Positions 55,717 through 64,000 of a stretch of 64,000 nucleotides of DNA are shown piece by piece; position 1 is the stretch's first letter, and every line of letters starts with the position of its first letter. The position numbers and the translations under genes were made by a program. The notes beneath the pieces were generated by a model. That model was not told the DNA's origin. It did not search any database and was given only the letters and a program-made list of their open reading frames with translations. The stretch comes from Yersinia enterocolitica subsp. enterocolitica (lineage in GTDB: Bacteria; Pseudomonadota; Gammaproteobacteria; Enterobacterales; Enterobacteriaceae): positions 3,038,001-3,102,000 of the forward strand of contig NZ_LR590469.1 of assembly GCF_901472495.1 (NCBI RefSeq). Direction: 5' to 3'.

Positions 55717-55735
55717 GACAATGATAATCATTATC
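55717..55735. promoter_or_regulatory. Fur box of ryhB
   Basis: GACAATGATAATCATTATC matches the 19-bp Fur consensus GATAATGATAATCATTATC at 18 positions. It overlaps the ryhB -35/-10 region, so Fe-Fur repression of ryhB is inferred. It could also influence divergent yhhY. Confidence 0.93.
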
Positions 55736-55843
55736 ACTCTCACTTGTAAAGTGTTTTTTTTAGCCACTCGCAATATTATTGACTCCGATGAATAAAACGA
55801 TATTTTATTAGGTAATTCAAACAGTAAGAGTAAGGGTATGTTT

Positions 55844-56344
55844 ATGAAAAATGTGCAGATACGCCATGTGGAATTCAGCGATTATCCCGCCTTGCAACAA
55901 CTATTTGCTCATCCACAGGTTTATCGCGACACGTTACAACTCCCTCTACCCTCGCTTGAGATGTGGGCTAAAAAGATCAAAGAAATACCAGCCGGGATGC
56001 ATAATTTAGTGGCATGTATCGATGAGGAGATCGTTGGTCAACTGACTGTTGAAGCAAATCAGCGTGCACGCCGCCGTCATGTGGCAACTTTTGGTATTGC
56101 TGTTGATGTTAACTCTTGCAGGAAAGGTGTCGGCAGTGCATTGATGGCAGCCATGATTGACTTATGCGATAACTGGCTGAATATACAACGTATTGAACTA
56201 ACTGTTTTTGTCGATAACCTGGCAGCAATCGCCCTCTATCGTAAATTTGGCTTTGAAATTGAGGGTACCAGCCCACACTATGCCTTCCGTGACGGCCAAT
56301 TTGTTAATGCTCACCATATGGGGCGGATAAAAATACCAGTCTAA
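55844..56344 (+). CDS. yhhY: GNAT-family N-acetyltransferase YhhY
   Basis: A 166-residue GNAT protein similar throughout to E. coli YhhY, an amino-acid N-acetyltransferase. The acetyl-CoA loop is RKGVGSALMAAMIDLC and the C-terminal VFVDNLAAIALYRKFGFEIE is typical of the fold. The ATG at 55844 is better spaced from AAGGG than the one six bases earlier. It is divergent from ryhB, as in E. coli. Confidence 0.9.
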   Translation: MKNVQIRHVEFSDYPALQQLFAHPQVYRDTLQLPLPSLEMWAKKIKEIPAGMHNLVACIDEEIVGQLTVEANQRARRRHVATFGIAVDVNSCRKGVGSALMAAMIDLCDNWLNIQRIELTVFVDNLAAIALYRKFGFEIEGTSPHYAFRDGQFVNAHHMGRIKIPV

Positions 56345-56411
56345 CCATCAGGGGATAAGTGATATCGCTTATCCCCTGCGATGACTGGATGCAGGCTGGC
56401 GGTGAAAATAA

Positions 56412-57308
56412 CTAAATACCCGCTGTTTCTTTGATATAACGGCGGGCTTTCACTGCATATTCAAATGGGTTAGCAATCGCAGGGTCTTGTTCTGCCTCGA
56501 CCACCATCCATCCTTGATAGCCTTTTTCATCCAATAATTTAAACACTGGGCGGAAATCAATAACACCATCACCGGGAACTGTGAATGTGCCTTTTTTCAC
56601 GCCATCAAGGAAACTGAGTTTTTTCGCTTTAACTTCCGCGACCACCTCATCACGAACATCTTTTAGATGGACATGATTAATACGCGGTAAGTATTTTTCT
56701 AAAATAGCTAACATCGCTTCCTGACTACCTTCGGAATAATAGGCATGCCCAGTATCGAATAGCAGATAAACATCGTCGTTAACCATACTCATGTAACGAT
56801 CAATTTCTTCCGTGGTTTGAATGCCCGTCCCCATATGATGGTGTAAGCACACCTGCATCCCTTTTGTCGCCGCTATTTTAGCCAGTTCGTTATAACCCTC
56901 AGCAACACGTTGCCATTCAGTATCAGTAAAGTAAGGTTTCTCTTCAAAGATAGCTTTTGTGGTTCCCTGAATACTTTTACTTTGTTCTGAACAGCCTATA
57001 ACTTTGGCCCCCATCGCATGGAGGAAATTCATGTGATTAGTAAATTCATCAATGGTTTTAGCGCGTTGTCCATCGGCAAAGAAAGTGCTGAACCAGGCAT
57101 TACAGATCTGCATACCGCGTAGTTCAAGCATAGGTTTCAGTACATTAGGATCTCGTGGATATTTACTGCCAACTTCACTGCCGATAAATCCGGCCAGAGC
57201 CATTTCACTGATACATTGTTGGAAGGTATTTTCTTTGCCCAAATCTGGCATATCGTCGTTCGTCCAACCAATAGGAGCGATTGCCAACTTCACACGATCT
57301 TTATTCAT
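56412..57308 (-). CDS. iolE: Inosose dehydratase IolE
   Basis: IolE dehydrates 2-keto-myo-inositol (scyllo-inosose) in inositol catabolism. The 298-residue TIM-barrel protein starts KLAIAPIGWTNDDMPDLGKE, typical of IolE, and has the barrel metal-site segments VCLHHHMGTGIQT, LLFDTGHAYYSEG and INHVHLKDVRDEV. It lies downstream of iolG and iolD on the same strand, forming an iolD-iolG-iolE cluster. Confidence 0.93.
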   Translation of the reverse strand: MNKDRVKLAIAPIGWTNDDMPDLGKENTFQQCISEMALAGFIGSEVGSKYPRDPNVLKPMLELRGMQICNAWFSTFFADGQRAKTIDEFTNHMNFLHAMGAKVIGCSEQSKSIQGTTKAIFEEKPYFTDTEWQRVAEGYNELAKIAATKGMQVCLHHHMGTGIQTTEEIDRYMSMVNDDVYLLFDTGHAYYSEGSQEAMLAILEKYLPRINHVHLKDVRDEVVAEVKAKKLSFLDGVKKGTFTVPGDGVIDFRPVFKLLDEKGYQGWMVVEAEQDPAIANPFEYAVKARRYIKETAGI

Positions 57309-57441
57309 AATAAACCTCTGTGATACATCTAATTTATATAGATGAATACAATTAAAAAATGATTAATTGCCCATCCTATGATGTAAAAAATAGAGCTATG
57401 CATCAGCTTGTCGGCTGACACACAGACAATAGATATTGATA

Positions 57442-58455
57442 TTATTTGTCATAAAAATCAGGTCGTTGCGGCAAGCTTATCGGGACAATCTGACCACTTT
57501 CCTGCGCGGCAATGCAGGCATCAGCAGTGACCGCAGCCGCGAAGCCGTCCCAGGCAGAAGGCCCAGTAAGCTTTTCAGCTAACACATCGTTGATAAAGGC
57601 TTGCAACTCCACATCGTAGGCATCGATAAACCGATCTTTCCAGTCGGTGAGAATTTCATTTGATAACCGCGCTTCACTACGCAGCAATACTGAAGAAGGT
57701 TCCGGTAATTTTGCAATACCGCTATCACCCACCACTTCGCATTGAATATCATAGCCATATTGACAGTTCACAAAGATTTCAACATCAATACGCGTCCCTT
57801 TTGCCGTTTCAAATAGCACGACTTGCGGGTCTCTTAGGTGGGTTTTAGCATGCTTAGCTTTACGCGGGAAAACAACCTGAACCGAGACATAATCATCATC
57901 TAACAACCAGCGCAGCACATCAATTTCATGAATTAAAGTGTCAGTGATAGCCATACTTGTAGTGTAGTTATCACCCACTCTCGGGTTACGATGGGCGCAA
58001 TGCAGCATTAATGGCTCGCCAATTTTGCCACTGGTAATCACATCTTTTAGTGCACGATAACCTTGATCGTAAGGTCGCATAAACCCGACTTGAACCAAAC
58101 GCTTACCTTGTGCCGCTTCAGCCTCTACAATGCGTTTACATCCTTCAGCGGTTACAGCTAATGGTTTTTCGCAGAATACGTATTTGCCCGCAGCAACAGC
58201 CGCCAATACGAACTCTTCATGACTTGGCCCCCAAGAAGTGACCAGCACCGCCTCCACTTCTTTAGCATTAATGACTTCATACCCATCTGCATAAACATTC
58301 GCTTCGATACCCAAGTCACGAATAACTTTAGTGGCACTTTCGCGATTAATATCGGTCACAGCGACAATACGGCTACCCTGCAACACCTTGCTACAACGGC
58401 GAATATGATCCTGGCCAATAGCACCAGTCCCGATCACACCAATATTTAATGACAT
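57442..58455 (-). CDS. iolG: myo-Inositol 2-dehydrogenase IolG
   Basis: IolG oxidises myo-inositol to scyllo-inosose with NAD. The start at 58455 (MSLNIGVIGTGAIGQDHIRR) follows GAGGG and gives 337 residues. The Rossmann motif GVIGTGAIG is at the N-terminus and the catalytic CEKPLAVT near residue 95 holds the EKP lysine of the Gfo/Idh/MocA family. The segment TDTLIHEIDVLRWLLDD supplies the active-site Asp and His. It lies between iolD and iolE. Confidence 0.94.
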   Translation of the reverse strand: MSLNIGVIGTGAIGQDHIRRCSKVLQGSRIVAVTDINRESATKVIRDLGIEANVYADGYEVINAKEVEAVLVTSWGPSHEEFVLAAVAAGKYVFCEKPLAVTAEGCKRIVEAEAAQGKRLVQVGFMRPYDQGYRALKDVITSGKIGEPLMLHCAHRNPRVGDNYTTSMAITDTLIHEIDVLRWLLDDDYVSVQVVFPRKAKHAKTHLRDPQVVLFETAKGTRIDVEIFVNCQYGYDIQCEVVGDSGIAKLPEPSSVLLRSEARLSNEILTDWKDRFIDAYDVELQAFINDVLAEKLTGPSAWDGFAAAVTADACIAAQESGQIVPISLPQRPDFYDK

Positions 58456-58534
58456 ATTATTTCCCTCATGAAGTTTGGTTTGCAGGTGATCCCTGCTCAT
58501 TTTATGACTTCACATCCAGATCATTTAATTAGCA

Positions 58535-60475
58535 TTAATAATCACGGGCTTTGGCGATATTCTTTTCCAGTTCCCGTACCACTGCGTCCGTTTTTTCACT
58601 GTCAGAAACTTGAGCAACCCCGACCCGCCACCAACTCAGGTAGCCATGAACCATAGTTTTTGGCAGAACTTTTATGTCAATTAAGGTTGAAACTGTCTGC
58701 AAGCGGGCATCGGCCAATGCATCAAGTAGTTGCTGTTCCGTAGCAACCCGATATGTCTTACAGCCATAAGCAGCAGCCAACATGGCGAAATCTACCGGAA
58801 CAAAATCACCGTCTAATTGGCCAGTTTCTTGATTACGGAAACGGAATTCAGTGGCATAGCTGTCCATACCATGTTCCATCTGGAGATTATTGATACAGCC
58901 ATTTGTCATGTTATCGAACAATATCACATTGATTTTGCAGCGTTCTTGAATGGAGGTGACCAGCTCAGAATGCAGCATCATGAAGGCACCATCGCCCACC
59001 AATGAGTAAACTTCGCGGTTAGGTTCGGCCAGCTTCACGCCCAATGCAGCGCTGACTTCATAGCCCATGCACGAGTAACCATATTCGACGTGATAGCCAT
59101 TATTGCCTTTTGTGCGCCATACCCGCTGTAAATCACCGGGTAAGCTGCCAGCAGCCGCAACAATGACAGCATCTTGAGGTAATTGATTATTCAGAACCCC
59201 CAGCACCTGGCTTTGTGTCAGGAAAGAACCGGTTTTATCAATAAACTCGCCAAAGACCTGTTCACGATCCAAATGGTCATTAATTTCAGGGGTAAAATCC
59301 TCGGTCTGGTATTGCACCTGATAGACCCGCGTTGTCTCAGCTAATTGCTCAGCACGCATCCGGGCAATCTCCCCGCCCCAATCAGCCTGATAACCAGTAC
59401 TGCCAAGTTGCTGATGCAATGCAGACAATGCTTCACGCGCATCCGCCAGCAACTGCAAACCATCCAGCTTGCCAGCATCAAAAGCACTAACATTAATATT
59501 GAGGAATGAAACATCCGGATTCTGGAATAACCATTTCGATGAGGTCGTAAAGTCGGTATAGCGGGTGCCGACACCAATGACTAAATCAGCCTGTTTTGCC
59601 AAGGTGTTCGCCGCCAGACAACCTGTTTCACCAATACCGCCAAGATTCAATTCATGTTCTGAGCTGATAGTGCCTTTACCCGCTTGTGTTTCAACCCACG
59701 GCGCACCGAAACATTCAGCAAATCGTTGTAATGCCTGACCGGCTTGTGAGTATTTTACGCCACCACCACAGACCAAAATCGGTTTACGTTTTGAAGTCAG
59801 TAAAGCAATAGCATCAGCCAACCTGCCAGCGCTGGCAGGTCGCCGGTCAAGGCGATGAATGCGTTTTTGGAAGAAATAATCTGGATAATCATAAGCTTCA
59901 GCCTGTACATCTTGCGGCAAACACAGCGTTACAGCACCAGTCTCTGCCGGGTCAGTCAGTACCCGCATGGCATTAATACACGCACTCATCAGTTGCTCTG
60001 GCCGCGTAATGCGATCCCAGTATTTACTGACGGGCTTGAATGCATCATTGGTACTAATACTCAGGTCATGAGATTGTTCAATTTGCTGGAGTACAGGATC
60101 GGGTTGGCGTGAGGCAAATACGTCACCAGGAAGCAACAGCAAGGGGATACGGTTAGCTGTTGCAGTTGCGGCAGCGGTCACCATATTGGCACTGCCCGGC
60201 CCAACAGATGAGGTACAAGCATAGATTTGCTGACGCAGTTTTTGTTTGGCGAAGCCGGTCGCCGCGTGAGCCATTCCTTGCTCATTTCGTCCTTGATGAA
60301 CCACTAGCTCGCCGCAATCCTGTTCCAGTGCCTGCCCGATACCCAGTACGTTACCATGACCAAAAATAGCAAAAATCCCTTTGATAAATTTGATTTCCTG
60401 ACCATCAACTTGCAGGTATTGATTGTCCAAAAACCGGACTAATGCCTGTGCCATGGTTAGCCGAATTTTATTCAT
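58535..60475 (-). CDS. iolD: 3D-(3,5/4)-trihydroxycyclohexane-1,2-dione hydrolase IolD
   Basis: IolD is a thiamine-diphosphate enzyme that opens the diketo-inositol ring to 5-deoxy-glucuronate. The 646 residues show the N-terminal TPP region (GIFAIFGHGNVLGIGQALEQ, NEQGMAHAATGFAKQ with Glu) and the C-terminal VGDGAFMMLHSELVTSIQER motif for TPP-Mg. It is the first gene of the minus-strand iol cluster, 79 bases before iolG, and is divergent from iolC. Confidence 0.95.
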   Translation of the reverse strand: MNKIRLTMAQALVRFLDNQYLQVDGQEIKFIKGIFAIFGHGNVLGIGQALEQDCGELVVHQGRNEQGMAHAATGFAKQKLRQQIYACTSSVGPGSANMVTAAATATANRIPLLLLPGDVFASRQPDPVLQQIEQSHDLSISTNDAFKPVSKYWDRITRPEQLMSACINAMRVLTDPAETGAVTLCLPQDVQAEAYDYPDYFFQKRIHRLDRRPASAGRLADAIALLTSKRKPILVCGGGVKYSQAGQALQRFAECFGAPWVETQAGKGTISSEHELNLGGIGETGCLAANTLAKQADLVIGVGTRYTDFTTSSKWLFQNPDVSFLNINVSAFDAGKLDGLQLLADAREALSALHQQLGSTGYQADWGGEIARMRAEQLAETTRVYQVQYQTEDFTPEINDHLDREQVFGEFIDKTGSFLTQSQVLGVLNNQLPQDAVIVAAAGSLPGDLQRVWRTKGNNGYHVEYGYSCMGYEVSAALGVKLAEPNREVYSLVGDGAFMMLHSELVTSIQERCKINVILFDNMTNGCINNLQMEHGMDSYATEFRFRNQETGQLDGDFVPVDFAMLAAAYGCKTYRVATEQQLLDALADARLQTVSTLIDIKVLPKTMVHGYLSWWRVGVAQVSDSEKTDAVVRELEKNIAKARDY

Positions 60476-60945
60476 TTATTCATCCTTTGCTCTGTTTGCG
60501 CGATACAACAGCGAGGTGAAACATAGCAGGGATTATAAACAAATATTTTTTTCATAAAATCACATTACAGAAGAAACATTTCATTCTGCGATGAAGATCA
60601 AATAATCAGGTAAACACTGAAACCGGCACACCCGCATTAACTCACGTGAAATAGCATTATTTTAAACCAACCTAAAATACCACTAATTTATTGATATAAT
60701 TAATTTATATCATTCATAACTGCTTTCCATTTCCTACTAATAAAACCATCAATAACTGGAACGATCCTTGGGTATAAGCCCTATTTTCGTGCGTAATATA
60801 AGGCTTTTAGCCAGGTCACATAATCGGGGAATAAATTTCATTTAACCTTGAAGTTGAAATATTTATTCCTCATACTGATTTCAGAAACGTTACTACGGGT
60901 TTATTTCATCGGTCATTGTCGAGGTTTTAAAAGAAGGAAATGGGG
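60476..60945. other. Divergent promoter region iolD-iolC
   Basis: A 470-base AT-rich spacer between the two divergent iol transcription units. The short motif GAAACNTTNC occurs at 60573-60582 (GAAACATTTC, palindromic) and 60884-60893 (GAAACGTTAC). It recurs upstream of the regulator gene at 63078-63087 (GAAACTTTCC). These are candidates for the local RpiR-type regulator, without proof. No gene was seen. Confidence 0.4.
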
Positions 60946-62865
60946 ATGGGTACACAACACAAAGTGCTAGATGTCATATGTATCGGGCGAATTGCCGTCG
61001 ATTTTTATGGGCAACAGATTGGTTCCCGACTGGAAGATACCAGTACATTTGCCAAATATTTGGGCGGATCATCAGGTAATGTCGCCTACGGCACAGCAAT
61101 TCAAGGCCTAAAGTCAGGTATGTTGGCACGTGTTGGTGATGAACATATGGGCCGCTTCCTGCGCGAGGAATTACAACGTGTTGGAGCTGATACCCGTTTT
61201 CTTATTACTGACAAGCAGCGCCTAACCGCATTAGTTATTCTCGGTATTAAAGATCAAGAAACCTTCCCTCTGATTTTTTATCGTGAAAACTGCGCTGATA
61301 TGGCCCTGACGCCAGATGATATCGATGAGTCTTATATTGCATCATCACGAGCACTGGCTATCACTGGCACACATCTTTCGCACCCAAATACACGCGCCGC
61401 TGTATTGAAGGCACTGGAATACGCGCATAAGCATGGGCTACGAACTGCTCTGGACATTGATTACCGTCCAGTATTATGGGGCCTGACCTCACTTGGTGAC
61501 GGTGAAACACGTTTCATTGAATCAGAAAAAGTGACTCAGCAATTGCAAGAAGTCCTGCACCATTTCAATTTAATTGTCGGTACTGAAGAAGAGTTCCATA
61601 TCGCGGGGGGGAGTACAGATACCCTGGTAGCGTTGCAAAATGTGCGTAAAGCAACTCAGGCGACACTGGTCTGCAAGCGTGGAGCACAAGGTTGTTCAGT
61701 ATTCGAAGGGGCAATCCCTTCCAGTTGGGAACAGGTCAAACTCCATTCTGGTGTTCGCGTTGAAGTTCTCAATGTATTGGGGGCTGGTGATGCCTTTATG
61801 TCTGGTTTATTGCGCGGCTATCTTAATGATGAAAGTTGGGAGCAAGCTTGTCGTTATGCCAATGCCTGCGGCGCATTGGTTGTTTCACGTCATGGTTGTG
61901 CGCCTGCCATGCCAACCAAAATTGAGTTAGACGATTACCTCAGTCGCGAGCACTCTGTTCCGCGCCCTGATCATGACGCTCGCCTTAATCATTTGCATCG
62001 GGTAACCACCCGTAAACAGCAGTGGCCGGAGCTTTGCGTATTTGCTTTTGATCACCGCAAACAATTGGCTGATATGGCGCGTGAAGCGGGTGTGAGTGAA
62101 GAGCGCATCCCCAAACTCAAAACATTATTACTACAAGCAGCGCAGCAAGCGGCTCAAGAGTCAGGTCTGGAACATAAGAGTGGCATTCTGGCAGATACCA
62201 CTTACGGCCAGGAAGCGCTCAACACCATTACCGGTCAAGGGTGGTGGATAGGTCGCCCCGTTGAGTTACCCAGCTCAAGGCCATTACGCCTTGAACATGG
62301 CAATATCGGCTCCCAACTCATTGATTGGCCGCTGGAACATGTCGTGAAGTGCCTGGTATTTTATCATCCCAAAGACAGTGCGGAGCTGCGCCAGCAGCAG
62401 GATGAGCTGATTCAGGATGTTTACCGTGGATGCTGTAAGTCGGGGCATGAATTACTGTTGGAAGTGATTTTACCCGAAGATAATAAAGACAAAGATGAGC
62501 GTTACTACATTGAAACTATGGCACATTTCTATGCCCTAGGTATTCAACCAGATTGGTGGAAACTGCCGCCACTAAGTGCTGAAAACTGGCAAAAAGTAGG
62601 TAAATTGATTGAAACTCAAGACCCCTATTGTCGAGGTGTATTGATTCTTGGGTTAGATTCTCCGGAAGCTATATTAAAGGCAGGCTTTGCCGCTGCGGCA
62701 AAAGCACCTTGGGTTAAAGGTTTTGCTGTCGGTCGCACCATCTTCGGCCAGGCATCACGTCATTGGCTGCACGGTGAGATAAATGATGCCGAGTTGATCG
62801 CGCAAGTGAAACAAAATTATCAAACGCTGATAGGCTATTGGCGAGATTATCGTCCAGTCATCTGA
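60946..62865 (+). CDS. iolC: IolC fused to a C-terminal DUF2090 domain: deoxygluconokinase, probable aldolase
   Basis: IolC phosphorylates 5-dehydro-2-deoxygluconate. The ATG at 60946 is better placed after AAGGA and gives 639 residues. Residues 1 to about 330 are a PfkB sugar kinase (VICIGRIAVDFYGQQIGSRL; YLGGSSGNVAYGTAIQG; VLGAGDAFMSGLLRGY with the catalytic Asp). Residues about 340 to 639 form a DUF2090 domain (PELCVFAFDHRKQLADMARE; SGILADTTYGQEAL; AKAPWVKGFAVGRTIF). In such fusions this domain is thought to act as the phospho-aldolase step usually done by IolJ; this is inference. Confidence 0.93.
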   Translation: MGTQHKVLDVICIGRIAVDFYGQQIGSRLEDTSTFAKYLGGSSGNVAYGTAIQGLKSGMLARVGDEHMGRFLREELQRVGADTRFLITDKQRLTALVILGIKDQETFPLIFYRENCADMALTPDDIDESYIASSRALAITGTHLSHPNTRAAVLKALEYAHKHGLRTALDIDYRPVLWGLTSLGDGETRFIESEKVTQQLQEVLHHFNLIVGTEEEFHIAGGSTDTLVALQNVRKATQATLVCKRGAQGCSVFEGAIPSSWEQVKLHSGVRVEVLNVLGAGDAFMSGLLRGYLNDESWEQACRYANACGALVVSRHGCAPAMPTKIELDDYLSREHSVPRPDHDARLNHLHRVTTRKQQWPELCVFAFDHRKQLADMAREAGVSEERIPKLKTLLLQAAQQAAQESGLEHKSGILADTTYGQEALNTITGQGWWIGRPVELPSSRPLRLEHGNIGSQLIDWPLEHVVKCLVFYHPKDSAELRQQQDELIQDVYRGCCKSGHELLLEVILPEDNKDKDERYYIETMAHFYALGIQPDWWKLPPLSAENWQKVGKLIETQDPYCRGVLILGLDSPEAILKAGFAAAAKAPWVKGFAVGRTIFGQASRHWLHGEINDAELIAQVKQNYQTLIGYWRDYRPVI

Positions 62866-63149
62866 ATTTAAAACAGCTTTAGTGGCGCTGGCGTGGAAAA
62901 CGTCGGCGCTATTATGCTGCTATCTGCATGGTTTATTCCTTATTAGCCTGAAAAAATCCTGATTTCTGTCAAACTTAATAAAGTAATATCTTTTGCTTAT
63001 AGCCGTTTCCTTTATCATGGTTTAGTGAACGGTTTTAATTCGCAATGAAATAAAAGCAAATGCGAATATCAACAAATGAAACTTTCCAACCATCTGTTAG
63101 AATAGCTGACAGATAACCCCTGAATTTTCCTCTGCCGTGGGCCGAATGG

Positions 63150-63983
63150 ATGAATAACCCGACTCAACTATCATTGCTACAAGACCAAATTCGTCATCGT
63201 TATGAGACGTTAAGCAAACGCTTAAAACAAGTTGCCCGTTATATCCTGGATAACAGTAACAGCATTGCATTTGATACAGTTGCTTCCATTGCGGCCCAAG
63301 CCAGTGTGCCACCATCAACCTTAATCCGGTTTGCAAATGCCTTTGGTTTCAGTGGTTTTAACGAAATGAAACAAGTATTCCGTCAACATCTGATGGAAGA
63401 AACCGTTAACTATACCGAACGCGCACGGTTATTCCGTCAAACCTCAACTGATGGCAATACCGCACCAGAAAAACCGGCTGAAATACTGAATGTATTTACG
63501 ATGGTCAATGCGCAAGCTCTACAGCAACTGGCGGTGCAAACCAGCGCCGAACAATTAGATAGAGCCGTCGAATTGTTAAACAATGCTGAAAATATCTATG
63601 TAATTGGTTTGCGTCGTTCTTTTAGCGTGGCTTCTTACCTAACCTATGCATTACGCCATTTGGAGCGCCGGGCTTTTCTGATTGATGGGCTTGGTGGAAT
63701 GTTTGCTGAACAACTGAGCATGGTAAAACCCAAAGACGTCGTGATTGCTATCAGTTACTCACCCTATGCACAAGAAGCCTTGGAACTGGTGGAATTGGGT
63801 GCAAAAAGTGGTGCGCAGCAAATTGCGATTACAGATAGCCAGGTTAGCCCATTAGCGGCTTTCAGCGATGTCTGTTTTGTGGTGCGGGAAGCACAAGTTG
63901 ACGGGTTCCGTTCACAGGTTGCCTCTATGTGCCTGGCACAAACCTTAGCCGTTTCATTAGCATTGAATAACGCCAAAGCATAA
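63150..63983 (+). CDS. iolR: RpiR/MurR-family regulator of inositol catabolism
   Basis: A 277-residue regulator with an N-terminal helix-turn-helix of the RpiR type (ASVPPSTLIRFANAFGFSGF, then NEMKQVFRQ) and a C-terminal SIS domain (AENIYVIGLRRSFSVASYLT; VVIAISYSPYAQEALELVEL) that binds sugar phosphates. Its position beside iolC suggests it senses an iol intermediate. In Salmonella an RpiR-type IolR represses the iol genes. The gene name is assigned by context; the function is inferred. Its own 284-bp upstream spacer holds one GAAACTTTCC motif. Confidence 0.85.
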   Translation: MNNPTQLSLLQDQIRHRYETLSKRLKQVARYILDNSNSIAFDTVASIAAQASVPPSTLIRFANAFGFSGFNEMKQVFRQHLMEETVNYTERARLFRQTSTDGNTAPEKPAEILNVFTMVNAQALQQLAVQTSAEQLDRAVELLNNAENIYVIGLRRSFSVASYLTYALRHLERRAFLIDGLGGMFAEQLSMVKPKDVVIAISYSPYAQEALELVELGAKSGAQQIAITDSQVSPLAAFSDVCFVVREAQVDGFRSQVASMCLAQTLAVSLALNNAKA

Positions 63984-64000
63984 CTCCTCAGGCGCTTCCA

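Overview
The window is chromosomal DNA of an enterobacterium, almost certainly a Yersinia of the Y. enterocolitica-like group. This rests on recognised proteins (IgaA, Hsp33, GlpG, MalT, FeoABC, OmpR/EnvZ, the glg operon, Asd, the gnt genes, RyhB), on dense ERIC elements, some with the internal insertion known from yersiniae, and on short palindromic repeats. The budAB pair and the inositol genes fit a Voges-Proskauer-positive, inositol-using environmental or enteric Yersinia. The species call is inference. I see no tRNA, rRNA, CRISPR array, prophage or full-length insertion sequence.

Layout. 0-8 kb: end of mrcA, nudE, igaA, yrfG, hslR, hslO, pckA. 8-18 kb: glpEGR, malT and divergent malPQ. 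18-27 kb: nfuA, gntX, bioH, a small periplasmic protein, feoABC and tex. 27-28.4 kb: an unrecognised cassette between tex and greB, made of a 22-codon peptide gene, a strong hairpin, a 193-codon gene and half of an MFS transporter. 28.6-31.3 kb: greB, ompR, envZ. 32-43 kb: glpD and glgBXCAP. 43.7-49 kb: an island-like insert of an orphan btsS sensor kinase and the acetoin genes budR, budA, budB. 49.4-56.3 kb: asd, yhgN, gntK, gntT, gntR, yhhW, the sRNA ryhB and yhhY. 56.4-64 kb: inositol catabolism (iolE, iolG, iolD, iolC and an RpiR-type regulator).

Functional themes. Most of the window handles carbon storage and alternative carbon sources: glycogen synthesis and breakdown, maltodextrin use, glycerol-3-phosphate, gluconate, inositol, gluconeogenesis (pckA) and overflow to acetoin (budAB). 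Around this core lie envelope stress control (igaA, ompR/envZ), redox chaperones (hslO, hslR), iron handling (feoABC, nfuA, ryhB) and transcript elongation factors (greB, tex).

Points that stand out. malQ and gntX, about 3 kb apart, each carry a one-base expansion of a homopolymer that breaks the frame. The block from glpR to envZ is rearranged relative to the E. coli order and is bounded on both sides by copies of the same palindromic repeat; the right-hand copy contains a second element with its own 20-bp inverted termini. The 22-residue peptide cassette has the layout of a small modified-peptide (RiPP-like) operon, but its transporter and perhaps its enzyme look truncated.
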